Of a stretch of 52,787 nt of DNA, positions 25,539-33,564 are shown piece by piece. A program made the translations under genes and the position numbers. Under the pieces are notes generated by a model. The model did not search any database. It was not told where the DNA came from and saw nothing but the letters and a program-made list of their open reading frames with translations. Origin of the DNA: DAIRVC01 sp036803025 (GTDB lineage Bacteria; Chloroflexota; Anaerolineae; Anaerolineales; E44-bin32); contig DAIRVC010000003.1 in the NCBI GenBank assembly GCA_036803025.1, positions 1 to 52,787 on the forward strand. The letters run 5' to 3'. How positions within the stretch are numbered: the first letter of the stretch is position 1; the number at the start of each line of letters is the position of its first letter.

Positions 25539-26609
25539 GTGCGCGAGGTCCTGGCCGAAATCGAGCGCTGGCTGGCGCAAGAACGTTCGGTGGCGCTGGT
25601 CACGATCGTTGCCACCTGGGGATCGGCGCCGCGCCCCGCCGGGTCGAAGATGGCCGTCAATGATCGGGGAGAGATGGCCGGATCGGTGAGCGGCGGCTGC
25701 GTCGAGACGGCCGTGATCGAAGAAGCTCTGAACGTTCTGCGCAGCAGGCGGCCGAAGGCGATCCACTACGGCGTTTCCGACGAATCGGCCTGGGAGGTCG
25801 GGCTGGCCTGCGGCGGCCAGATCGACCTGTTCGTCGAACCGTTGGCGCCGCTCCTGGGTCCTGCCGGCGGAGGCTCGAGCGAGTTCGAGAGCATGGTCGA
25901 GGCCCTCGCGCAACAGAGGCCGGCCGTGCGGGCGGTCGTGATCGAAGGGGCCGCGGACCTGCTCGGCAGGTCGTGGCTATTCGATTCGGCCGGGGGCGGC
26001 GGCTCCGGCTCGCTGCCTCCCGCTCTGGTGGAGTTGGTGGCCCCGCAAGCGCAGACAATGTTTGGGATGGCTGCGCCGCAGGTGATCGAGGTGGCGACCC
26101 AGGGCGCCACGCTGAAAGTCCTTCTGGACAGCCTGTCGGCCTCGCCGCGGCTGGTGATCGTCGGCGGGGTGCATATCGCCATTGCGCTGGCCCGGTTGGC
26201 GCAATTGCTCGGCTACCATGTGACCATCGTCGAACCTCGCCGGGCGTTTGGGACGCGCGAGCGCTTCCCCCAGGTCGAGGCGCTCGTCAGCCTATGGCCA
26301 GACGAGGCCTTGCGGACGATTGGCCTGACGCATTCGACGGCGGTCGCAGTCCTCTCGCACGACCCCAAGCTGGATGACCCGGCACTGCAGGTGGCGCTTC
26401 CCAGCCCCGCATTCTACGTCGGGGCCCTGGGCAGCACGCACACGCAAGAACTGCGCCGGGCGCGGCTGCGTGAAGCAGGTCTGTCGGAACGGCACATCGC
26501 CCGACTGCACGGACCGATCGGGATGGACCTGGGCGGGCGTGAGCCGGAAGAGATCGCTTTGAGCATTCTGGCTGAGGTGGTCGCCGTACGCTCCGGCCGC
26601 CGGCCTTAG
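25539..26609 (+). CDS. xdhC: XdhC/CoxI family molybdenum hydroxylase maturation factor
   Basis: A 356-residue protein with the N-terminal XdhC_CoxI domain (TWGSAPRPAGSKM, then SGGCVE at 51-56) and a C-terminal Rossmann XdhC_C domain (IVGGVHIAIALARL, then VGALGS.HT). XdhC binds molybdenum cofactor, helps its sulfuration and delivers it to xanthine dehydrogenase-family enzymes. It belongs functionally with the split molybdenum hydroxylase 9 kb upstream. The start GTG at 25539, preceded by GAGG, is preferred; an open frame reaching back to 25401 overlaps the transketolase-like gene. It ends close to the scaffold gap. Confidence 0.88.
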   Translation: MREVLAEIERWLAQERSVALVTIVATWGSAPRPAGSKMAVNDRGEMAGSVSGGCVETAVIEEALNVLRSRRPKAIHYGVSDESAWEVGLACGGQIDLFVEPLAPLLGPAGGGSSEFESMVEALAQQRPAVRAVVIEGAADLLGRSWLFDSAGGGGSGSLPPALVELVAPQAQTMFGMAAPQVIEVATQGATLKVLLDSLSASPRLVIVGGVHIAIALARLAQLLGYHVTIVEPRRAFGTRERFPQVEALVSLWPDEALRTIGLTHSTAVAVLSHDPKLDDPALQVALPSPAFYVGALGSTHTQELRRARLREAGLSERHIARLHGPIGMDLGGREPEEIALSILAEVVAVRSGRRP

Positions 26610-26649
26610 CTCCCGCAACCGACGACCGCGGACGGTTCCCGGGCACGCG

Positions 26650-26704
26650 CCGCCTGTACTCCCCACGCAAGCCGGGGCCCACTGCAACCAATCTGCGCCG
26701 CCTC
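26650..26704. repeat. 55-bp sequence at left edge of scaffold gap
   Basis: This sequence, beginning CCGCCTGTACTCCCCACGCA and ending CTGCGCCGCCTC, is repeated exactly at 26805-26859 on the other side of the run of Ns. Either the two contigs really overlap, or this is a genuine genomic repeat that stopped assembly. Confidence 0.9.
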
Positions 26705-26804
26705 NNNNNNNNNNNNNNNNNNNNNNNNNNNNNNNNNNNNNNNNNNNNNNNNNNNNNNNNNNNNNNNNNNNNNNNNNNNNNNNNNNNNNNNNNNNNNNNN
26801 NNNN
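26705..26804. other. Scaffold gap (100 Ns)
   Basis: Exactly 100 undetermined bases, the conventional size for a gap of unknown length. Open frames that read through it are meaningless. With its flanks it lies in a 354-base gene-free stretch (26610-26963) in which I see no other feature. Confidence 0.99.
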
Positions 26805-26859
26805 CCGCCTGTACTCCCCACGCAAGCCGGGGCCCACTGCAACCAATCTGCGCCGCCTC
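26805..26859. repeat. 55-bp sequence at right edge of scaffold gap
   Basis: Exact copy of 26650-26704. It is followed by CGTACATAGAGTGAATATCG and then GC-rich sequence up to the ribosome binding site (GAGGAGGAGG) of the gene at 26964. Confidence 0.9.
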
Positions 26860-26963
26860 CGTACATAGAGTGAATATCGGCGAGTGACCGCCGGATTCCC
26901 GCCCCGCCACGGCCGATTCGGTCCGGATCGGCGAGGCCCGCGGGGTAGGCTCGAGGAGGAGGC

Positions 26964-28088
26964 ATGTCTGGTTGGCGTATGCTGGGGCGAATTCTGGCGG
27001 TATGCATCATCTGCGTCTTCGTGCCCCTGACCGGAGCGCTTCTGCTGGCCTACAATGCCCAGCAGGCCGTCGTGCGGGGGGACTTCCTGGAAGAGGCGTT
27101 TGAGGACCCGCGTCCCTTCGAGTTGGCGATTTCCGAAGCAGCCGAAGGGCTGGCGCGGCAGATTCCGACCGAACCCGAAACCCGAGACCTCCCGATCGCG
27201 CACCTGGACGAACAGGATTGGGAAACCATTCTGCAAACCCTGATGCCGGCCGGCGAGTTGAGGGCCTGGGCTGTTTCATTCACGAATGGTTTCCGCGAGT
27301 GGCTTCGCACCGGCCGGGACTGGACGGATGACATCACGCTACCGTTCGGGGACATCGCCGCCCGCCTGGCGCAAGACCCGGACCAGGTTGTGCTGCGGAC
27401 AGTGACCGAAGCGCAGCCGCCGTGTGAGGCGGGCCAATCGCCGCTGCAGCTCCCGGGCAGCCTGGTCCCAACATGCCGACCGGTAGAGACCGGCCTGGAA
27501 GCGTTCTACGGGGAGGCGGCCCTGCTCTGGTCCGCAGCGCCCGAGGCGGTGTGGGAGCAGCTTCTGCCGGCCGAGAGCCGCCGGTTCACCGAGAACATGC
27601 CCCTGGGTGAGCTTCTGCGCCGGGAGGGAGGGACCAGCGGCTGGGAGCTGCGCCAGGGCTGGCGTTGGGCAAGGTGGGGGATCGGACTGGCCGGCGGGCT
27701 GCTGGCACTCGTCATCGTCGGTCAGGCGGCCGTCCTGCTGGGGCTGATTGCACTTCTGGCGGCCCGCAGTTGGCCGGAAGCGCTGCGCTGGGTCGGCGCG
27801 CCGCTGTCGCTGGCCGGGCTGTTCGCCTTCTGCCTCGGGCTGATCGCAGTGATCGGCGGATCGATGGGACCCTTGGTGGTGTTTCCCTTTGAGCATGGGC
27901 TGGTGGACCTGGATGCATTGACGGGCGGCATCTCGCGCGCCTTCGCCGGAGAGCTCTGGGCAGGGCTGTCTTTCCAGGGCGGGGTCCTGGCGCTTGTCGG
28001 ATTGGCGCTGTGGCTCTCTTCGCTCTTCATCCCGCGCCCCGCCGCGGCGACGGCGGGAGCGGCCGGCAGCGCCGCGCCGCAGGCCTAG
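26964..28088 (+). CDS. Hypothetical integral membrane protein with large extracytoplasmic domain
   Basis: A 374-residue protein that I do not recognise. A hydrophobic segment at about 8-30 is followed by roughly 200 residues without a membrane span, including CEAGQSPLQLPGSLVPTC whose two cysteines could form a disulfide outside the cell. Hydrophobic segments follow near 235-262, 270-300 and 338-358, then an Ala-rich tail. The ATG follows GAGGAGGAGG. It precedes two membrane proteins of LiaF/DUF5668 type in the same direction, so an envelope-related role is possible but unproven. Confidence 0.65.
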   Translation: MSGWRMLGRILAVCIICVFVPLTGALLLAYNAQQAVVRGDFLEEAFEDPRPFELAISEAAEGLARQIPTEPETRDLPIAHLDEQDWETILQTLMPAGELRAWAVSFTNGFREWLRTGRDWTDDITLPFGDIAARLAQDPDQVVLRTVTEAQPPCEAGQSPLQLPGSLVPTCRPVETGLEAFYGEAALLWSAAPEAVWEQLLPAESRRFTENMPLGELLRREGGTSGWELRQGWRWARWGIGLAGGLLALVIVGQAAVLLGLIALLAARSWPEALRWVGAPLSLAGLFAFCLGLIAVIGGSMGPLVVFPFEHGLVDLDALTGGISRAFAGELWAGLSFQGGVLALVGLALWLSSLFIPRPAAATAGAAGSAAPQA

Positions 28089-28155
28089 GCCTGAGGGGGG
28101 ATCGATGAGGGCGGCCCGCATGGGCGGGCTGCCCGGATTGGAAGGAGCAATACGC

Positions 28156-28785
28156 ATGGGTACGGAGCCTCGTCAGTTACGTTCAAGTGCAGTGATCGGA
28201 TTGATGCTGGTGGCGGTCGGGGCGTTGCTGCTGGTCGGCCAGTTTCTCAAGATCGATCTGTGGAGGTTCATCTGGCCGCTGTTCGTCCTGATCCCCGGGG
28301 TGATCCTGTTCGCGCTCACGGTTTCGGCAGGCCGCTCGGCCGCGGTCCTGGCCATCCCGGCCAGCATCGTCACCATGACTGGGCTGCTACTGCTCTACCA
28401 GAGCGTGACGGGCCACTGGGAAAGCTGGGCGTACGCCTGGGCGCTGATCTTCCCCGTCTCGCTCGGCATCGGCCTGAGCATTGCCGGCAAGCGATCAGCC
28501 AGCGCGGACATGCGCAAGGTCGGCGACGGGATGACGCGCTTCGGGTTGATCGTCTTCCTGGTATTGGGCGTGTTCTTCGAGCTCGTCCTGCGCATCAGCG
28601 GAGGCGGGGCGGCGCGCGTGTTCTGGCCGGCAATGCTGGTCCTGGCCGGCCTGTACCTGATCGTGCGGCAGGGCGGGAGGGGCAGCCGGGCGGTCGGGCA
28701 GCCGACCGAGGCGATCCAAACCGCGCCCGCCGCGGCGGCGGCACCGGCCGCGGACGGAACGCCGTCCGAGCCGTCACAATCGTGA
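28156..28785 (+). CDS. Small multipass membrane protein (DUF5668/LiaI-like)
   Basis: A 209-residue protein with paired hydrophobic hairpins: GLMLVAVGALLLVGQFLKIDLWRFIWPLFVLIPGVILF-type segments near 14-50 (described by position), then four further spans up to about 180. The pattern of a helix, a short W-containing turn and a second helix is typical of LiaI/LiaF-type membrane domains. The C-terminus is an Ala/Pro-rich tail. ATG 28156 follows GGAAGGAG; an in-frame start at 27994 would overlap the previous gene. It lies 27 bases before the related gene at 28813. Confidence 0.65.
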   Translation: MGTEPRQLRSSAVIGLMLVAVGALLLVGQFLKIDLWRFIWPLFVLIPGVILFALTVSAGRSAAVLAIPASIVTMTGLLLLYQSVTGHWESWAYAWALIFPVSLGIGLSIAGKRSASADMRKVGDGMTRFGLIVFLVLGVFFELVLRISGGGAARVFWPAMLVLAGLYLIVRQGGRGSRAVGQPTEAIQTAPAAAAAPAADGTPSEPSQS

Positions 28786-28812
28786 TCTCATCCATCCATG
28801 GAGGATAAGGAA

Positions 28813-29814
28813 ATGACAAGCGGTGAGAATCGTGGTTATCGTTCGATCTTCTGGCCGATCCTGCTGATCGGCGCCGGGACGATCTGGCTGCTCTCGAACC
28901 TGGAGCTGATCCCCGGCTGGAATTGGTGGAACCTGTGGCGCCTGTGGCCGCTGTTCCTGATCGCCGCCGGCCTGGACCTTCTCTTCGCCCGCCGGTCGCC
29001 GATCCTCGGGGCGCTGCTCGGCCTGCTCACCATCGGGGCGGCCGTCGTACTCCTCACGGCCGCGCCTTCGCTCGGGCTGACGCCTTCGGCCGACGTGGTC
29101 ACGGAGACTTTCAGTGAACCGATCGGTGCGGCCGAGTCGGCCGAGATCGAGCTGGATCTCTCCGTGGCGGACAGCACCATCGAAGCCCTGCCCGGCGGCG
29201 CCGACCTGATCGCGGCCGAGATCACGCATATCGGGGAGATCGGCTTTGACGTCAGCGGCAGCACATCCAGAGACGTTCATCTGTACCAGGTGACCGAGCC
29301 CTTCGGGGTCCACATCGACTGGCCCGAAGCAAGGCAGCTGCGCTGGGACGTCGGCCTGACGGGGGAGATCCCCCTGCATCTGTCGATCGACTGCAGCGTC
29401 GGCAGGAGCGAGATCGACCTGAGCGGCGTGCAAGTCGCCGACCTCGACCTGAACATCGACGTCGGTGACTCGGTCCTCACACTGCCGGCCATGGAGTCGG
29501 CCTACGAGGTGTCGATCGACGGCGGCGTCGGAAGGCTGGAAGTGCGCATCGCTGAAGGCGCAGAAATCAGCCTGGATGTGAACGGTGACGTGGGCGACAT
29601 CATCATCGACGTGCCCGACGATGCCGCTGTGCGGGTCGAGGCGAGCACTGATGTCGGCGATGTGCGCGTGCCTTCGTCGTTCGACCAGACGCGCTCTGGC
29701 GGCGAGCAATTCGTCGGCGAGAGCGGGACCTGGGAGACGGTCGGCTTCGATGACGCCGAACGGACAATCACGATTGTCTTCGACGGCGGTGTCGGCAACC
29801 TGACGATCCGCTAG
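28813..29814 (+). CDS. LiaF-like membrane protein with toastrack-type adhesin domain
   Basis: A 333-residue protein. Residues 10-90 contain membrane helices with the LiaF/DUF5668 pattern (FWPILLIGAGTIWLLSNL, then WRLWPLFLIAAGLDLLF). Residues 100-333 are repetitive beta-strand sequence with recurring GD and VGD turns (DVGDSVLTLP, GDVGDIIIDVP, TDVGDVRVP), typical of the toastrack/DUF4097-like beta-helix on the outer face. LiaF proteins restrain cell-envelope stress two-component systems; no histidine kinase is visible nearby, so the role may differ. ATG 28813 has GGAGG eight bases upstream; ATG 28798 is less well placed. Confidence 0.72.
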   Translation: MTSGENRGYRSIFWPILLIGAGTIWLLSNLELIPGWNWWNLWRLWPLFLIAAGLDLLFARRSPILGALLGLLTIGAAVVLLTAAPSLGLTPSADVVTETFSEPIGAAESAEIELDLSVADSTIEALPGGADLIAAEITHIGEIGFDVSGSTSRDVHLYQVTEPFGVHIDWPEARQLRWDVGLTGEIPLHLSIDCSVGRSEIDLSGVQVADLDLNIDVGDSVLTLPAMESAYEVSIDGGVGRLEVRIAEGAEISLDVNGDVGDIIIDVPDDAAVRVEASTDVGDVRVPSSFDQTRSGGEQFVGESGTWETVGFDDAERTITIVFDGGVGNLTIR

Positions 29815-29846
29815 TCTCGCCGGCCGAGGCAACGGCCTGCCCAAAA

Positions 29847-29891
29847 CGGCGTCCGCTGGGGTCGGGGAATACCCGGCCCGAGCGGACGCCG
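29847..29891 (+). terminator. Probable terminator after the LiaF-like gene
   Basis: CGGCGTCCGCT (29847-29857) and AGCGGACGCCG (29881-29891) are perfect 11-base inverted arms, preceded by CCAAAA and followed by CCTTGTT. It may work in both directions. Confidence 0.6.
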
Positions 29892-30138
29892 CCTTGTTCG
29901 GGCAGCGTTGAGGCGGCCCTGCAAGCCGGGCTCGCCTGTCACCCCGGCCCTCAAGCCGGCGCCGACCTGCCGTCCCCGGTCAGTAGAGCGGCACGTGCCG
30001 GAGAGCGCCGGGTGAGGGACAAGTGGCACGTGACGCACTGCCGGTTCTGTGTCAGAGTCAGGCTGACCGGAGCCGGGCGCCCTTCGCCCCGGTGGAGTGT
30101 GCCACCGCAACGACTGTCACCAGAGACAGGAGGCGAGA
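29892..30138 (+). promoter_or_regulatory. Upstream region of the aminotransferase gene with CACGTG palindromes
   Basis: Part of a 324-base gene-free stretch (29815-30138). It contains the 12-bp palindrome CGGCACGTGCCG at 29989-30000 and a second GGCACGTG at 30025-30032, 35 bases apart, which may be regulator half-sites. No convincing -35/-10 pair was found. Confidence 0.35.
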
Positions 30139-31374
30139 GTGGGTGACACGGAAGACATCATCACCAAAGTGGAGGATATCGGCTGGGAGCCGCGCCTGGC
30201 GCGACGCATGCAGCGGATGAAGAGCTCCATCATCCGCGAGCTGCTCAAGTTCACCGTGCAGCCGGACATCATTTCTTTCGCCGGCGGCCTGCCGGCCCCC
30301 GATTTCTTCCCGCTCAGGGAATTCGAGGAAGCCTGCCACTACATCCTCCAGAACGACGGCGCGGCTGCCTTGCAGTACAGCCCGACCGAGGGCCACGCGC
30401 CGCTCAAGCAGTACCTGGCCGATACCATGTCGCGCTACGGCATCTTCGTCGAGCCAGACAACATCCTGATGGTTAGCGGATCGCAGCAGGGCCTGGATCT
30501 GATCGGCAAGCTGTTCGTCGATCCCGAGAGCTGCGTCATCACCAGCCGGCCGACCTACCTGGGCGCGCTGCAGGCCTGGGACGCCTATGAGGCCCGGTAC
30601 TGCACCGTGCCGATGGACGAGAGCGGCATGTTGGTCGAGGAGATCCCCGGGCTGCTCAAGGACGGCGTGAGGCCCAAGCTGATCTACGTGCTGCCGAACT
30701 TTCACAACCCGGCCGGCACAACCCTCTCACAGGCGCGGCGTGAGGAACTGGTCGCCATCGCCCGTGAGCACGACCTGATTTTGGTGGAAGACGATCCCTA
30801 TGGCGAGCTGCGCTTCGAAGGCGAGGATTTGACCCCCGTATTCCGCATGGCGCCGGAGCGGACGATCTACCTGAGCACGTTCTCGAAGACGCTGGCCCCC
30901 GGGATCCGACTGGCCTGGGTAGTGGCGCCGAAGCCGCTCATCCACCGCCTGGTCCAGGCCAAGCAGGGCGCCGACCTGCATACGGGCACATTCGTCCAAA
31001 TGGTGGCCAACGACATCTGCCAGCGCGGGATCCTGCGTCAGCATGTCAAGACGCTGCGGCGTGTCTATCATCAGCGCCGGGACGCGATGGTCGAAGCCAT
31101 GGCCGAGCACTTCCCCGAGGGCGTATCCTGGACGGTGCCGCAAGGGGGATTGTTCCTGTGGGTGCGGACGTCCGACGCCATCAACACCGCCGACTTCCTC
31201 AAGAAGGCGGTGGCAGAAAAAGTCGCCTACGTCCCCGGCTTCGCGTTCTATCCGGGAGAGAAAGGCGGCGAACACTGCATGCGCATGAATTTCTCGTACT
31301 CGAATGAAGAGACGATCAACGAGGGGATCGCTCGGCTGGGTCGGGCGTTGAAGAAGGAACTCGCCAAAGGCTGA
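30139..31374 (+). CDS. PLP-dependent aminotransferase (2-aminoadipate / MocR-like class I/II fold)
   Basis: A 411-residue fold-type I aminotransferase of the LysN / AraT-like family. It has the family start IISFAGGLPAPDFFP near 44-58, the Asp-Pro-Tyr loop VEDDPYGELRFEG at 216-228, and the PLP-binding lysine Lys250 in STFSKTLAPGIRLAW. Arg in MRMNFSYS near the C-terminus would hold the substrate carboxylate. Members transaminate 2-aminoadipate, aromatic or branched-chain amino acids. GTG 30139 follows AGGAGG at five bases. It is monocistronic, ending at a convergent hairpin. Confidence 0.9.
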   Translation: MGDTEDIITKVEDIGWEPRLARRMQRMKSSIIRELLKFTVQPDIISFAGGLPAPDFFPLREFEEACHYILQNDGAAALQYSPTEGHAPLKQYLADTMSRYGIFVEPDNILMVSGSQQGLDLIGKLFVDPESCVITSRPTYLGALQAWDAYEARYCTVPMDESGMLVEEIPGLLKDGVRPKLIYVLPNFHNPAGTTLSQARREELVAIAREHDLILVEDDPYGELRFEGEDLTPVFRMAPERTIYLSTFSKTLAPGIRLAWVVAPKPLIHRLVQAKQGADLHTGTFVQMVANDICQRGILRQHVKTLRRVYHQRRDAMVEAMAEHFPEGVSWTVPQGGLFLWVRTSDAINTADFLKKAVAEKVAYVPGFAFYPGEKGGEHCMRMNFSYSNEETINEGIARLGRALKKELAKG

Positions 31375-31400
31375 TCCAAGCAGGCGTGGCCGCAGTCTCT

Positions 31401-31431
31401 CCGGCGCAGGCTGAGCTTCAGCCTGCGCCGG
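31401..31431. terminator. Bidirectional terminator hairpin between convergent genes
   Basis: CCGGCGCAGGCTGA (31401-31414) and TCAGCCTGCGCCGG (31418-31431) are perfect 14-base arms around GCT. It lies between a + strand gene ending at 31374 and a - strand gene ending at 31440, exactly where a shared terminator is expected. Confidence 0.7.
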
Positions 31432-31439
31432 GATGGTTT

Positions 31440-32309
31440 CTAACGAGACCGGCGTGTGCGATCAGGGGCGGTTCGCCTGGGCCACAGCGCCGGGGTGGCC
31501 CAGCGCCCGTCGTTGAGCGCAACGGCCTGGCCGGCCGCGGCTGCGCTTTCGAGCGCCAACTGGGCCTCGGCCATGCGCCACCCAAACAGGCGCGCCAGCG
31601 CCGGGCACACGGCCGCACCCGCCGAGCGCAGGTAGACCCCGGTCAGGTGGGAACGCGCCGCCGGGCGGCTGATCGAACGCGCCCGCGCGGCGATCCCCGG
31701 GAGCCAGCGGTCGAGCAGCTCATAGATGAAGGCATAGCGCCAGGCGCCCGCCTCGGCTACCCCGATCGGGACCACCCATAGGCCTCGCTGCAGTTCGACC
31801 AACGCGTGATCGAAGCGCGCTTTCGCCGCCTCCGAGCTCAGGTGCGCCTCGCGGCGCAGCTGGACGGTATCCAGCGCGCCGTGACGCCGCAGCGCCTCGG
31901 CCACGTCGGCTGCCGCCCGCGACAACCCGCCGGCCTCGTAGGCCAGGCGATAGTCGTCCAGATCGGCCACGCGTTCCGACAGCGCATAGAAGTAGGGCAG
32001 GATCTTCAGGCTGACGATGGTCGCCCGGCCGCGCAGCAGCTTGGCGTAGTGCCAGAGCTTCCGGTCCAGCATCTCATCCTTCCAGCGCCAGGTGATGTGG
32101 GCCGGGTCGTCGTGCTGGCTGGGGACCGGACGGTTGCCTGCCGTGGCCACCCACAGGCTGGGGAGATCGCAGCCGCGGATCGGCCAGAAGAACACGAAGC
32201 CGCGCGCCTCGACGAAGGACAGGGCTTGCCGCGTGTTGCGCAGGCGGCTGGTCAGGTGGAAGGTGCGCGCCCGGTAGTCAGCCAGGCGAGCGGCGCTGAG
32301 TCGAAGCAT
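31440..32309 (-). CDS. AlkZ-related winged-helix protein
   Basis: A 289-residue protein on the minus strand. The pattern of conserved Trp/Arg residues (RLADYRARTFHL, RGFVFFWPIRG, ITWRWKDEMLD, and a C-terminal Y..LDRWLP) resembles AlkZ/YcaQ-related winged-helix proteins (COG3214), a family that includes DNA glycosylases that unhook interstrand crosslinks. The catalytic QxQ/QxE motif of AlkZ was not identified, so enzyme activity is uncertain. ATG at 32309 (minus) follows GGAG; a TTG at 32321 is an alternative. It may form an operon with the ParB-like gene upstream of it at 32388-32780. Confidence 0.6.
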   Translation of the reverse strand: MLRLSAARLADYRARTFHLTSRLRNTRQALSFVEARGFVFFWPIRGCDLPSLWVATAGNRPVPSQHDDPAHITWRWKDEMLDRKLWHYAKLLRGRATIVSLKILPYFYALSERVADLDDYRLAYEAGGLSRAAADVAEALRRHGALDTVQLRREAHLSSEAAKARFDHALVELQRGLWVVPIGVAEAGAWRYAFIYELLDRWLPGIAARARSISRPAARSHLTGVYLRSAGAAVCPALARLFGWRMAEAQLALESAAAAGQAVALNDGRWATPALWPRRTAPDRTRRSR

Positions 32310-32387
32310 ATCTCCGTCCAATGCCCCGGGGACTTAGAGCAGGCGAACGCGATCCGCGTCCGCCAACAGGGCCGGTCTCTCACCCGG

Positions 32388-32780
32388 TCACAGTGTCCGC
32401 GCCAGCCACTCGGGGAGGGGCCGGAGCCGGTCCGGTTCGGGTGTGTTCTCGAACTGGATTGCCGGAAGTTCCTCTACTCCCGTCAGGTACGCTTTGCAGA
32501 TGCGGTGGAAACCGTCGAGCAGGTGCCCTTCGGCCGAGAGCAGGATCGGGCGCGCCAGATCGGCTTGATAGATCCGGCGGCCATGGTCGGCCACCTCGCG
32601 GCATGTGAGCCGTCCGTAGTTGTCCGGCTGTCCGTGCCAGCCGACGCGGTCCAGGTCGGTCAGCGCGGACAGGCGCACTTTGCGGACCGGCAGGCCGCGT
32701 GCCAGCGCCGCCAGTCGATCGACGTCCCAGATGCGGAGCGGCGGCCCGTCTTCGGGCCGGGAGGAAACGGATTCTCCCAT
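32388..32780 (-). CDS. Small ParB/Srx-like domain protein
   Basis: A 130-residue minus-strand protein. The segment ARPILLSAEGHLLDGFHRICKA (read by position near 76-97) matches the ParB/sulfiredoxin-like pattern of an Ile/Leu strand, then D-G-x-H-R, which binds nucleotide phosphates in related folds. It is too short for chromosome-partitioning ParB and lacks a helix-turn-helix. An ATG with GGGAG upstream starts it. It is divergent from the corrinoid-protein gene, and the 130-base gap between them must hold both promoters. Confidence 0.6.
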   Translation of the reverse strand: MGESVSSRPEDGPPLRIWDVDRLAALARGLPVRKVRLSALTDLDRVGWHGQPDNYGRLTCREVADHGRRIYQADLARPILLSAEGHLLDGFHRICKAYLTGVEELPAIQFENTPEPDRLRPLPEWLARTL

Positions 32781-32856
32781 GCTGACTCCCGCTTAGATGT
32801 TGTGAGCCTGAGGACGGGCTATCCTAACACGACCGGCCGCGGTTCGCCGGCGATCC

Positions 32857-32884
32857 TTGCCCGTGGAGTGCGGCGCGATAGAAT
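32857..32884 (+). promoter_or_regulatory. Possible promoter of the corrinoid methyltransferase genes
   Basis: TTGCCC (32857-32862) and TAGAAT (32879-32884) are spaced by 16 bp, with the ribosome binding site AAGGAGG at 32900-32906. The match is moderate. No B12 riboswitch structure was recognised in the short leader. Confidence 0.45.
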
Positions 32885-32910
32885 CCGGCAGGCAGGACAA
32901 AGGAGGCGGT

Positions 32911-33564
32911 GTGACACAGGAGATCCTCGCTGCGATGCGGCAGAGTGTGATCGACGGGGAGAGTGAGCAGGCCGAGGCGCTCGCGCGCCAGGCGCTGGAG
33001 ACCGGCCTCGAACCGCTGACGGCTATCAACCAGGGTTTCGTCCCGGGCATGACCACCGTCGGGGAGCAATTCGGCTGCGGGCAGGCATTCGTTCCCGACC
33101 TGATGATGGCGGCTGAAGCGATGAAGAAGGGACTGGCCGTACTCGAGCCGGCCCTGCGCGCGAGCGGGGTCGAACGCCAGGTCCTCGGCCGGGCTGTGCT
33201 GGGGACGGTCAAGGGCGACATTCACGAGATCGGCAAGAGCCTGGTGGCGCTGATGCTGTCGACCGGCGGATTCGAGGTCCACGATCTGGGCGTCGACGTG
33301 CCCTTCGAGAAGTTCGCTGCCAAGGCTGCCGAGATCGAGGCGGATCTGGTGGGAGTGTCGGCGCTGCTGACGACGACCATGCCGGGACAGGCTAAGGTGA
33401 TCCAGGCGCTGGAGGCAGCCGGGCTGCGCCCGCGGGTGAAGGTCATGGTCGGCGGTGCGCCGGTGTCGCGCAGCTGGGCGGAGCAGATCGGCGCCGACGG
33501 ATACAGCGAGGATGCCCTGGGTGCGCTGCAGGTCGCCAAGGACCTGATGGTGAAGAAGTCGTGA
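32911..33564 (+). CDS. Corrinoid (cobalamin-binding) methyl-carrier protein, MtbC/MttC type
   Basis: A 217-residue protein with the two-domain layout of methyltransferase corrinoid proteins. Residues 1-85 are the helical cap (B12-binding_2), and 90-217 the Rossmann cobalamin domain with the axial-histidine motif DIHEIGKS (Asp103, His105, Gly108), then VGVSALLTTTM and KVMVGGAPVS. It carries the methyl group taken from a methylated substrate by the adjacent MttB-like enzyme. GTG 32911 with AAGGAGG upstream is the start. It overlaps the first methyltransferase gene by four bases (GTGA), so the products are made together. Confidence 0.92.
   Translation: MTQEILAAMRQSVIDGESEQAEALARQALETGLEPLTAINQGFVPGMTTVGEQFGCGQAFVPDLMMAAEAMKKGLAVLEPALRASGVERQVLGRAVLGTVKGDIHEIGKSLVALMLSTGGFEVHDLGVDVPFEKFAAKAAEIEADLVGVSALLTTTMPGQAKVIQALEAAGLRPRVKVMVGGAPVSRSWAEQIGADGYSEDALGALQVAKDLMVKKS

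Noticed and set aside
26287..27236. Minus-strand open frames reading through the run of Ns
   Set aside because: They contain about 34 undetermined residues and exist only because Ns do not create stop codons.
32781..32910. Cobalamin riboswitch before the corrinoid-protein gene
   Set aside because: The leader is far too short for a B12 riboswitch and no B12-box-like sequence was recognised.
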